Shown one piece after another: positions 32,173 to 39,188 of a stretch of 39,188 nt of DNA (positions are counted from its first letter, which is position 1; the number at the start of each line of letters is the position of its first letter). Location: contig JAJKHX010000443.1 of assembly GCA_021154785.1 (NCBI GenBank), forward strand, positions 1-39,188. Direction: 5' to 3'. Position numbers and translations under genes: made by a program. The DNA comes from Nocardiopsis sp. Its GTDB lineage: Bacteria; Actinomycetota; Actinomycetes; Streptosporangiales; Streptosporangiaceae. The notes beneath the pieces are model-generated. The model searched no databases. It was not told the origin of the DNA and was given only the letters and a program-made list of their open reading frames with translations.

Positions 32173-33364
32173 TCGTTTCCGTCCCTCCGCTCCTCCCCCG
32201 GCGCCGCTCGATCGCGGTGAACTCGGGCTCTCGCTCCGCCCGTTCGGTGAAAGCCGGATGCTGCCGCGGGCGGCGTACGTGGACCCCGCCGTGTTCGGCT
32301 GGGAGCAGCGGCACTTCTTCGGCGGCGGCTGGATGTGCGTGGCGCGCAGCGAGCAGCTGCCGGAGCCCGGTGACCAGCGCGCCGAGGCCACCGGCGAGGG
32401 CGGCGTGCTGCTGGTCCGCGGCGAGGACGGCGAGCTGCGGGCGTTCGCGAACAGCTGCCGGCACCGCGGCCACGAGCTGCTGCCGTGCGGCCAGGGCGCC
32501 CAGGGCAAGGCGATCATCTGCCCGTACCACGCCTGGACCTACTCGCTGGACGGGTCGCTGCAGGGCGCCGCGGGGTTCAGGAAGCAGCGCGGCTTCGACT
32601 TCAGCGAGTGGGGCCTGAACCAGCTGCCGGTGACCGAATGGCACGGGCTGGTGTTCGTGGACGGCTCCGGCGGCGCGGGCTACGGTTCCGGGTCGCTGAC
32701 CGAGGCGCTGGCCAAGCTGGACGAGATCGTCGCCCCGTACGAGCCGGAGCGCCTGGTGACGGCCGGCGGGCACCGCTACGACGCCAGGGCCAACTGGAAG
32801 ACACTCACCGAGAACTATCACGAGTGCTACCACTGCCCGTCCATCCACCCCGAGCTGTGCCAGGTCAGCCCGCCCCAGAGCGGCGAGAACTACGCCGCCG
32901 ACGGCGCCTGGATCGGCGGCTGGATGGACCTGCGCGACGGCATGACGACGATGTCGCTGACCGGCGCGAGCGACGGCGTGCCGCTGCGCGGGCTGGACGC
33001 CCACGGGCTGCGCACCGTCGTCTACATCAACATCTTCCCGAACGTGCTGCTCAGCCTGCACCCGGACTACGTCATGACACACCGGCTGATCCCGGTGGCC
33101 GCGGACCGCACCACGATCGAGTGCACCTGGGCCTTCGCGCCCGAGGCAGTGGCCCGGCCGGACTTCGACCCCAGCTACGCGGTGGAGTTCTGGGACATCA
33201 CCAACACCCAGGACTGGGCCGCGTGCGAGTCCGTGCAGCGCGGGCTGTCCACGCCGCACGCCACCCCCGGGCCGCTGTCGCCGTCCGAGGACGCGGTCTA
33301 CTCCTACGTCACCTGCCTCGCCCGGGGCTACCTCGGCCAGTCGGTCTGGAGCCCGGTAGCGTAG
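32156..33364 (+). CDS. Rieske non-heme iron oxygenase, alpha subunit
   Basis: The 402-residue protein has the Rieske cluster ligands Cys101, His103, Cys122 and His125 (SCRHRGHE, IICPYHAWTY), and the mononuclear iron site Glu223-x2-His226-x4-His231 in NYHECYHCPSIHPEL with Asp353 in TQDWAACESVQ. NYxECxHCPxxHPEL is also typical of the branch with glycine-betaine, carnitine and stachydrine oxygenases, which act on N-methylated compounds, as well as of some aromatic ring oxygenases. It needs a reductase, which is not in the window. ATG 32156 has no ribosome site and is probably leaderless. The GPx gene starts 5 bp after the stop. Confidence 0.9.
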   Translation: MVSQDYRFRPSAPPPAPLDRGELGLSLRPFGESRMLPRAAYVDPAVFGWEQRHFFGGGWMCVARSEQLPEPGDQRAEATGEGGVLLVRGEDGELRAFANSCRHRGHELLPCGQGAQGKAIICPYHAWTYSLDGSLQGAAGFRKQRGFDFSEWGLNQLPVTEWHGLVFVDGSGGAGYGSGSLTEALAKLDEIVAPYEPERLVTAGGHRYDARANWKTLTENYHECYHCPSIHPELCQVSPPQSGENYAADGAWIGGWMDLRDGMTTMSLTGASDGVPLRGLDAHGLRTVVYINIFPNVLLSLHPDYVMTHRLIPVAADRTTIECTWAFAPEAVARPDFDPSYAVEFWDITNTQDWAACESVQRGLSTPHATPGPLSPSEDAVYSYVTCLARGYLGQSVWSPVA

Positions 33365-33369
33365 GCCGC

Positions 33370-33861
<492 letters not shown>

Positions 33862-33883
33862 GTGGCCGTTCGGCGCCAGCGGG

Positions 33884-35038
33884 TCAGGCGAGCTGGGCGG
33901 GGCCGCGTTTGGTCATCTGGCGGGCGATGATCATGCGCTGGATCTCGCTGGTGCCCTCCCAGATGCGCTCGACCCGGAGCTCGCGGAAGAAGCGCTCGGC
34001 CACGTTCTCGCGCATGTAGCCGCGGCCGCCGAACACCTGGACCGCGCGGTCGGCGACCCGGCCGGCCATCTCGGAGGAGTAGAGCTTGGCCATCGAGCAC
34101 TGCGCGTGCGAGATCTTCACGTCGGCGCCGCGGTCGATGCCGCGGGCCGTCTCGTAGACCATGGCGCGGGCCGCGAACAGCTCGGTCAGGCTGTCCGCCA
34201 GCATCCCCGCCACCAGGCCGTACTCGCTGATGGGCTGGCCGCCGACCACGCGGCCGGCCGCGAACGCGGTCATCTCCGCGGTGAGCCGCCCGGCCGCGCC
34301 GAGGCAGCGGGCGGCCACCATCATCCGCTCGAACCGGAACCACTCGTACGCGAAGGCCATCCCGTCGCCCTCGGCGCCGACCAGGTTCGCGGCCGGGACG
34401 CGGACGTCTTCGAACGCGACGATCGGGTGGTGGTGGCCGATCGTGTGCGAGTACTCCGGCGTCCGCACCACCCGGACGCCCGGGCTGGGCAGGTCGACCA
34501 GGAACATCGCGTGCTCGCCGCTGGGCAGCTTGCCCTGGAAGAACGCGTAATCAGCGGCGTTGTAGGAGGTCACGTGCCACTTGACCCCGTTGAGCAGGTA
34601 CTCGTCGCCAGCCGGGACGGCGGTCGCCTCGATCGCGTCGACGTCGGAGCCCGCGCCCTCCTCGGTGATCGCGTAGCACTCCTCGCGCTCCCCCGCGATC
34701 GTCGGCCGGACGTAGCGCTCGAGCTGGTCCGGGGTAGCCACGGCGGGCAGCCAGGACGGCGGGGTGGTCGCGACCCAGCCCAGCGCGTTGGTCACGCGGC
34801 CCATCTGCTCCTGGACCAGTACCTGCTGGAGTGCGCTGCAGCCGCCGCCACCGAGGTCGCTCGGCATGTTCGTGGCCGTCAGGCCGAGCTCACGGGCGCG
34901 CTTGGCGTGGGCAGCGGTGACGTCGGGCGGCAGCTCGCCGCCGGATCGTTCGGCTTCTTCCTCGAACGGGATCAGCTCGTCCGCGAACCCGCGGGCCCGC
35001 GCCTGGATCTGCAGATCATCATCGGTCAACCCGTACAT
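33884..35038 (-). CDS. Acyl-CoA dehydrogenase
   Basis: The 384-residue protein has the ACAD fold: CYAITEEGAGSDVDAIEATA binds FAD and substrate, VQVFGGRGYMRENVAERFFR lies in the helical domain, and RIWEGTSEIQRMIIARQ contains the catalytic base Glu361. It should introduce a 2,3-double bond into an acyl-CoA and pass electrons to ETF. The acyl group is unknown. It is divergent from the DAO-type gene; the operator at 35081-35100 is 43 bp upstream of its ATG (35038). It converges on the GPx gene with 22 bp between. Confidence 0.93.
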   Translation of the reverse strand: MYGLTDDDLQIQARARGFADELIPFEEEAERSGGELPPDVTAAHAKRARELGLTATNMPSDLGGGGCSALQQVLVQEQMGRVTNALGWVATTPPSWLPAVATPDQLERYVRPTIAGEREECYAITEEGAGSDVDAIEATAVPAGDEYLLNGVKWHVTSYNAADYAFFQGKLPSGEHAMFLVDLPSPGVRVVRTPEYSHTIGHHHPIVAFEDVRVPAANLVGAEGDGMAFAYEWFRFERMMVAARCLGAAGRLTAEMTAFAAGRVVGGQPISEYGLVAGMLADSLTELFAARAMVYETARGIDRGADVKISHAQCSMAKLYSSEMAGRVADRAVQVFGGRGYMRENVAERFFRELRVERIWEGTSEIQRMIIARQMTKRGPAQLA

Positions 35039-35080
35039 GCGGCGGTACCTCCAGGCGCCAGCCCTGTCGTGCCCGGCTTA

Positions 35081-35100
35081 TTGACTGAATGTTCAGTCTA
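35081..35100. promoter_or_regulatory. Second copy of the Rieske operator, in the ACAD/DAO divergent promoter
   Basis: TTGACTGAATGTTCAGTCTA matches the site at 32148-32167 in 17 of 20 positions and contains the perfect 16-bp palindrome GACTGAATGTTCAGTC. It lies 42 bp from the ACAD start and 22 bp from the DAO start, so one protein dimer could control both. TTGACT at its left end could be a -35 for the DAO gene. Confidence 0.75.
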
Positions 35101-35122
35101 TGCCAGCATCGGTTCTGTGCCA

Positions 35123-36325
35123 ATGACTGAAACCGCTGATGCCGTCGTGGTGGGCGGCGGGACGATTGGCGCCTGGTGTGCCTATTTCCTGCGCCAGGCC
35201 GGGCTGGGCCGGGTCATCCTGCTCGAGAAGGGCATCCTCGGCGAGGGTGCCAGCAGCCGCGCGGCCGGCGTGGTCCGGCTGCAGGGCGGCACGCCGGCCG
35301 CGGTGCGGCTGAGCCAGTGGTCCCGCGCCTTCTACCTGCGCCAGCGCGACGAGATCGGGACCGACTCCGGCTTCACCGAGCAGGGTTACCTGCTGCCCTG
35401 CTTCACCGAGGCGGAGGTGGCGGCCGCCCGTTCGCGGATGGAGATGCAGGCCGCGCTCGGCCTCCCGGTGCGGTGGCTGAATCCGGGTGAGGCGGACGCG
35501 GCCAACCCGGCGCTCGCGCCCGGCCAGACGCTCGGCGGCACCTTCTGCGACCAGGACGGGTTCATCGCGCCGCCGCGCAACGTCGCCGCCTACACGGTGG
35601 CGCTGATCCGCAGCGGCGTCGAGGTCCGCGAGCACGTGGCTTTCCTGGGCCTGGGCGGGGACGGCACTCGTTCGGCTGAAGGGTCTTCGGCTGGCTCGGT
35701 CGAGACCAGCCAGGGGCGGATCAGTGCCGGCCTGGTCGTGCTGACCGGCGGGCCGAAGCTGGCCGAGGTCGGCCGGCGGGCCGGCCTGCGCATCCCGGCC
35801 GGCGGCGTCCGGCACCAGGTGGCGGTGACCGAGCGCCACCCCGGCCTGGACCCGGCCCGGGTGCCGATGGTCTTCGACCTGGCCGAAGGACTGTACTGGC
35901 GGCCGGAAGAGGGCGGCCTGCTGTTCGGCATGAGCAACCCGGACGAGCCGCCCGGCGACAACCGCGAGGTGGACGAGGAGTACCTGGCCACGATGCGGAC
36001 CCGGATGGCCGCGCTGGTCCCGGCCACCGCCGGGCTCGGGCTGCGCCGGGTCTGGGCCGCGACCATCGACTACACCTCGGACCACATGCCCATCATCGGC
36101 CGCGCGCCGGGGCTCGAGCACGTCACGGTGGCCGGGGCGGCCGGGGCCGGCATGATGTGGGGCCCGGGCCTGGCCCGGGCCACGGCGGACGTCGCGCTCA
36201 CCGGCGCCTCCGACGTGCTCGACACCTCAGGGCTCGGCCTCGACCGCTTCGACGAGGCCGGCCGCAGCCGCCTCGCCACCGACCCCATCGCATTGCCTTT
36301 CCCGGAGAGGATCGCATCATCATGA
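35123..36325 (+). CDS. DAO-type FAD-dependent oxidoreductase (sarcosine oxidase-like)
   Basis: The 400-residue protein has an N-terminal FAD fold, DAVVVGGGTIGAWCAYFLRQ, the EKGILGEGASSRAAGVVRLQ loop, and a C-terminal block, TIDYTSDHMPIIGRAPGLEH then AGAAGAGMMWGPGLARATAD, as in the DAO superfamily (sarcosine, dimethylglycine and D-amino acid oxidases, and the sarcosine oxidase beta subunit). It should oxidise a secondary or tertiary amine, or an amino acid, at a C-N bond. ATG 35123 is chosen; GTG 35117 is in frame. The cupin gene overlaps its stop as ATGA, so the two are translationally coupled. Confidence 0.88.
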   Translation: MTETADAVVVGGGTIGAWCAYFLRQAGLGRVILLEKGILGEGASSRAAGVVRLQGGTPAAVRLSQWSRAFYLRQRDEIGTDSGFTEQGYLLPCFTEAEVAAARSRMEMQAALGLPVRWLNPGEADAANPALAPGQTLGGTFCDQDGFIAPPRNVAAYTVALIRSGVEVREHVAFLGLGGDGTRSAEGSSAGSVETSQGRISAGLVVLTGGPKLAEVGRRAGLRIPAGGVRHQVAVTERHPGLDPARVPMVFDLAEGLYWRPEEGGLLFGMSNPDEPPGDNREVDEEYLATMRTRMAALVPATAGLGLRRVWAATIDYTSDHMPIIGRAPGLEHVTVAGAAGAGMMWGPGLARATADVALTGASDVLDTSGLGLDRFDEAGRSRLATDPIALPFPERIASS

Positions 36326-36678
36326 TCACCGTTACCCCGTACCTGGCCGCCGCGGCCGACGCCAAACTCGAGGACTGGGGGCCGCTCGAGGAGGCCCTGC
36401 CTAATCCCGGGGGCGAGCCGATGCAGACCTCGGGCATCACCTTGTGGTCCGGCGAGGGCGCCCAGGAGGCCGGCGTCTGGGAATGCACGCCGGGCCCGTC
36501 CCGGTGGAGCCTGGAGGACAACGAGTTCGTGCACATCCTGTCCGGCCGGATGACGGTCACGCCGGACGGCGGCGAGCCGGCCGAGATCGGCCCGGGTGAC
36601 ACCGCCGTCTTCCCCCGCGGCTGGGCCGGCACCTGGCAGCTCCACGAGACCATCCGCAAGCTCTACGTCCTGTTCTGA
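36322..36678 (+). CDS. Cupin_3-type cupin (EutQ/ureidoglycine aminohydrolase-like)
   Basis: The 118-residue single-domain cupin has GVWECTPGPSRWSLEDNEFV, HILSGRMTVTPDGG and PAEIGPGDTAVFPRGWAGTW, a DUF861/PF05899 pattern seen in (S)-ureidoglycine aminohydrolase and EutQ-like proteins. The HxH metal motif is not obvious; Glu and His in the NEFVHI strand may act instead. It could release ammonia from, or bind, a product of the FAD enzyme. ATG 36322 has GGAGAGG upstream and overlaps the FAD gene stop by 4 bp. Confidence 0.87.
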   Translation: MITVTPYLAAAADAKLEDWGPLEEALPNPGGEPMQTSGITLWSGEGAQEAGVWECTPGPSRWSLEDNEFVHILSGRMTVTPDGGEPAEIGPGDTAVFPRGWAGTWQLHETIRKLYVLF

Positions 36679-36748
36679 CCGTAAGTTTCTGAAAGTTCCG
36701 GCCGCCCCCGGCCGCCGGCCGCGACAACGTGATCGATAACCTGAAGGC

Positions 36749-37777
36749 ATGGAATATCGGACGCTAGGAAGCAGCGGCTGCGCCGTGTCGAGCCTGTGCC
36801 TGGGCACGATGACGTTCGGGGCCGAGACCGACGAGCCAGGATCGCACCAGCAGCTCGACCGCTTCATCGAGGCGGGCGGCAACTTCGTGGACACGGCCGA
36901 CGTGTACGCCGGCGGCCGGTCCGAGGAGATCATCGGCCGCTGGTTCGCCGACCGCCCGGCCGACGTCACCGAGCCCGTGGTGCTGGCCACCAAGGGACGG
37001 TTCGGGTCGGGCTCACCGAACGCGGACGGGCTGTCCGCCCGCCACCTGACCCGCGCGCTGGACGCCTCGCTGCGCCGCCTCGGCCTGGACTCGGTCGACC
37101 TGTACCAGGTGCACGCCTACGACGCGCTGACGCCGGTCGAGGAGACGCTGCGCACGCTGGACCGGTTCATCCAGGCGGGCAAGATCCGCTACTACGGGCT
37201 GTCCAACTTCACCGGCTGGCAGCTGACCAAGGCCGTGCACCTGGCCCGGGCGCTGAACGTGGCCGGGCCGGTCACCCTCCAGCCGCAGTACAGCCTGCTG
37301 TCCCGGGAGATCGAGTGGGAGATCGTGCCCGCCTGCCTGGACGCCGGGCTCGGCCTGCTGCCGTGGAGCCCGCTCGGCGGCGGCTGGCTGTCCGGCAAGT
37401 ACCAGCGCGACCAGCGCCCGGCCGGCGCCACCCGGCTCGGCGACGACCCGAACCGGGGCATGGAGGCCTACGACCGGCGCGGCACCGAGCAGACCTGGAA
37501 CGTCATCGACGAGGTGCAGAAGATCGCCGAGAGCCACGGCGTGTCCATGGCCGAGGTCGCGCTGGCCTGGGTGACCGCCCGGCCCGCGGTCACCTCCACC
37601 ATCCTCGGCGCCCGGACGCTGGAACAGCTCGAGGCCAACCTGGGTTCGGCCGGCCTGGAGCTCACCGCGGCCGAGACCGCCGCGCTGGACGCGGTCAGCC
37701 ACCCGGCCGTCGCCGACTATCCCTACGGCGAACTCGGCGAGGACCAGCGCTCCCGCACGCTGCCCAACAGCGGCTGA
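36749..37777 (+). CDS. Aldo/keto reductase
   Basis: The 342-residue protein has the AKR catalytic tetrad Asp48, Tyr53, Lys82 and His122 in NFVDTADVYAGG, LATKGRFG and LYQVHAYD. The C-terminal STILGARTLEQLEANL binds NADPH, and the length fits the AKR11/AKR12-type, YhdN-like group. It should reduce an aldehyde or ketone in the cytosol. It follows the cupin gene by 70 bp on the same strand, so it may belong to the same unit as an aldehyde-clearing step, but the gap allows its own promoter. Confidence 0.92.
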   Translation: MEYRTLGSSGCAVSSLCLGTMTFGAETDEPGSHQQLDRFIEAGGNFVDTADVYAGGRSEEIIGRWFADRPADVTEPVVLATKGRFGSGSPNADGLSARHLTRALDASLRRLGLDSVDLYQVHAYDALTPVEETLRTLDRFIQAGKIRYYGLSNFTGWQLTKAVHLARALNVAGPVTLQPQYSLLSREIEWEIVPACLDAGLGLLPWSPLGGGWLSGKYQRDQRPAGATRLGDDPNRGMEAYDRRGTEQTWNVIDEVQKIAESHGVSMAEVALAWVTARPAVTSTILGARTLEQLEANLGSAGLELTAAETAALDAVSHPAVADYPYGELGEDQRSRTLPNSG

Positions 37778-37811
37778 GCGCATCGGTTTTCAGGCTGAGG
37801 CGCGGAGTGGG

Positions 37812-38051
37812 TCAAGGGCTGGCGGGGCCGCCGCCGCGGGCGGGGGAATCGAAGTCGCCGGTGCCGTCGGGGGTGCCGGCGCCGTGGTGGCCGGGGTAAG
37901 AGTGCTGGCCTGAGGCGGGGACGAGCTGGGGGTGCCCGTCGCCGCGGGACAGCTGGCTGATCTTCAGGTAGCGGACGATCTCCCGCCACTGGCTGGCGGC
38001 CACGATGACGACGGAAGCCGGGATCAGCAGGCGGAGCGCTTTGCGGGCCAT
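37812..38051 (-). CDS. Small membrane-anchored protein of unknown function
   Basis: ATG 38051 is preceded by GGAGG about 10 nt upstream. The 79-residue product has a short hydrophobic helix, LRLLIPASVVIVAAS (6-20), then WREIVRYLKISQLS, an amphipathic segment like that of the small DUF6893-type actinobacterial proteins (RYLKI). The rest is a Gly/Pro/His/Asp-rich tail (GDGHPQLVPASGQHSYPGHH) that is probably disordered. I do not know its function. The ribosome site and codon use support a real gene. Confidence 0.7.
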   Translation of the reverse strand: MARKALRLLIPASVVIVAASQWREIVRYLKISQLSRGDGHPQLVPASGQHSYPGHHGAGTPDGTGDFDSPARGGGPASP

Positions 38052-38145
38052 AGTGTGTTCCCTCCGTTAATCGCAGCCTTCCCGTGACCAAGGCGGCCAA
38101 ACAGGGCATTGATTCGTTACCAGGTGCCGGGTGACGCTAAATGTC

Positions 38146-39126
38146 ATGGTGTGGCGGATCCATTTCAGCCCGGACGACCTGGACCGTATCCAGCTCCGGC
38201 CGACACTGGGGCCGCTGGCCGAGACGGTGCTGGCGGTGGGGTTGCTGCGCAACCCGGAGCAGCCGCGCACGCTGCTCGGCGAGTGGCGCGGCCAGGTCCA
38301 GGACCGGATCTCGCTGCGGGCGCGGCCGCTGATGGCGCTGATCCCGCCCGGCTGCATGGGCGTGGACCTGCCGACGCTCACCGGGGAGACCGCCACCATC
38401 GAGCAGGGCGTCAAGGCGCTGCTCGAGGTGCCGCGCGAGCACCTGCTGGTCGAGATGGCCTACACCAACCGGTGGAACCGGCTGTCCCCGGCCGCGTGGG
38501 CGCTGGCCGAGCCGGGCGCCCGGCCCGACCTGGCCGAGGCGACCGAGGCCGCCTACCGCGACCTGATCCAGCCGTTCTGGCACCGGATCCGGGCCAGCCT
38601 GCACGCCGAGCAGGCCGCCCGCAGCCGGACGCTGGCCCGCAAGGGCGGCGGACAGCTGCTCGCCTCGCTGCAGGGCCCGCGGATCCGCTGGCGGCCGCCG
38701 GTGCTCGAGATCTTGAAGCCCAGCCACCTGGACATGGAGCTGGAGGGCCGGGGCCTCGCGGTGATTCCCTCGGTGTTCATCGGCAAGGAACCCAGCCTGC
38801 ACGAGAACCCGAACGACTGCACCGAGACGCCGCGGCTGATCCTGCCCGCGGCGGACGCCGGGCGCGCGTGGCTCTGGGAGCGCCGCCGGTCCCCCGGCGC
38901 GGCGCTGGCCGCGCTGGTCGGCCGGAACCGGGCCGCGGTGCTGGCCAGCGTGGCGGACGGCTGTACCACGACCGAACTGGCCCGCCGGGCCAACATCTCG
39001 CTCGCCGCCGCCAGCCAGCACGCGTCGGTGCTGCGCGGCGCGGGCCTGATCGCCAGCCTGCGCCAGGGCGGCGCGGTGCTGCACGTGCTCACGCCGCTCG
39101 GCGCGGAGCTGCTGCAAGCCAGCTAG
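38146..39126 (+). CDS. ArsR-family winged-helix regulator with a long N-terminal domain
   Basis: The 326-residue protein ends with a winged helix-turn-helix, GCTTTELARRANISLAAASQ then HASVLRGAGLIASLRQGGAV (about 270-320), of the ArsR/HTH_20 type. The N-terminal 250 residues (WRIHFSPDDLDRIQLRPTLG, PLSADVPTL-like TL segments, RIRWRPPVLEI, GLAVIPSVFIGKEPSL) match a common actinobacterial ArsR-associated domain of unknown ligand. No metal-binding ELCVCDL motif is present, so it is not a classical metal sensor. ATG 38146 is preferred; GTG 38131 would add five residues. Confidence 0.87.
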   Translation: MVWRIHFSPDDLDRIQLRPTLGPLAETVLAVGLLRNPEQPRTLLGEWRGQVQDRISLRARPLMALIPPGCMGVDLPTLTGETATIEQGVKALLEVPREHLLVEMAYTNRWNRLSPAAWALAEPGARPDLAEATEAAYRDLIQPFWHRIRASLHAEQAARSRTLARKGGGQLLASLQGPRIRWRPPVLEILKPSHLDMELEGRGLAVIPSVFIGKEPSLHENPNDCTETPRLILPAADAGRAWLWERRRSPGAALAALVGRNRAAVLASVADGCTTTELARRANISLAAASQHASVLRGAGLIASLRQGGAVLHVLTPLGAELLQAS

Positions 39127-39179
39127 CTGAGAGTCCGGGCCGGGGTGCCCGCGGCGGGCGGATGGGTCATGATCGGAAC

Positions 39180-39188
39180 ATGACCGTC
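39180..39188 (+). CDS. Possible start of the next gene (cut by the window edge)
   Basis: ATG 39180 opens three codons (M-T-V) before the window ends. GGAAC lies just upstream, but no clear ribosome site is seen. It is listed only because the position, 53 bp after an ArsR-type gene, suits a downstream target; it could be chance. Confidence 0.2.

Noticed and set aside
34106-35122. Long N-terminal extension of the DAO-type oxidoreductase frame through the ACAD gene
   Set aside because: It is antisense shadow of the ACAD gene; the FAD fold starts at 35123 and the divergent operator lies just before it.

Overview
The window is high-GC actinomycete chromosome. Third codon positions are almost all G or C, GTG and TTG starts are common, and several promoters place a TANNNT -10 box only 6-7 nt before the start codon (leaderless genes). 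The gene content also fits: a DUF574-type SAM methyltransferase remnant, a dodecin, many TetR regulators, and a MalF/MalG-type sugar importer with no ATPase gene of its own. A Streptosporangiales or Streptomyces-like soil organism is my inference; nothing here fixes the genus. I found no rRNA, tRNA, CRISPR array, transposase, integrase or phage gene.

Bases 1-17,300 mix working genes with decaying ones. Intact genes are a dodecin, an MTHFSD-type 5-formyltetrahydrofolate cyclo-ligase, a nitrilase-family amidohydrolase, a PYROXD2/phytoene-desaturase-like FAD enzyme, an acyl-CoA synthetase, a TetR facing a hemerythrin/DHA2-exporter operon, an expansin, a TrxC-type thioredoxin, an NADPH:quinone reductase-like enzyme, a TetR/SnoaL pair, a DHFR-family reductase and an LLM flavin monooxygenase. 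Between them lie six broken genes: an antisense M1 aminopeptidase shard, a sensor kinase with internal deletions, a frameshifted RlaP-like nucleotidyltransferase, a quinone oxidoreductase that lost its NADPH-binding core, an FAD/BBE oxidase collapsed to 127 codons, and a methyltransferase shard read into the LLM gene.

Bases 17,300-25,100 are a run of regulator/enzyme pairs: phosphoesterase, VOC protein/TetR, XRE/SDR, TetR/NTF2-like, and TetR plus a conserved protein opposite an ATP-grasp ligase. Most of the divergent gaps hold a clear palindromic operator. The XRE/SDR pair is bracketed by a 26-bp near-identical direct repeat. A 58-nt hairpin sits between the convergent genes at 22.25 kb.

Bases 25,100-31,550 are a sugar module: a GH31 alpha-glycosidase, two permeases and a lipoprotein binding protein in one operon, opposite a LacI regulator. 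A probable LacI operator lies inside the GH31 promoter spacer.

Bases 31,680-36,680 hold the most interesting unit. A Rieske oxygenase followed by a glutathione peroxidase, an acyl-CoA dehydrogenase, and a DAO-type FAD oxidoreductase followed by a cupin appear to share one control element: TTGACTGNATGNTCAGTCNA occurs at the Rieske start codon and in the ACAD/DAO divergent promoter (17 of 20 bases identical). The regulator is not in the window. I infer an oxidative pathway for an N-methylated or quaternary amine, or a related small carboxylate. An aldo-keto reductase, a small membrane protein and an ArsR-like regulator end the window.
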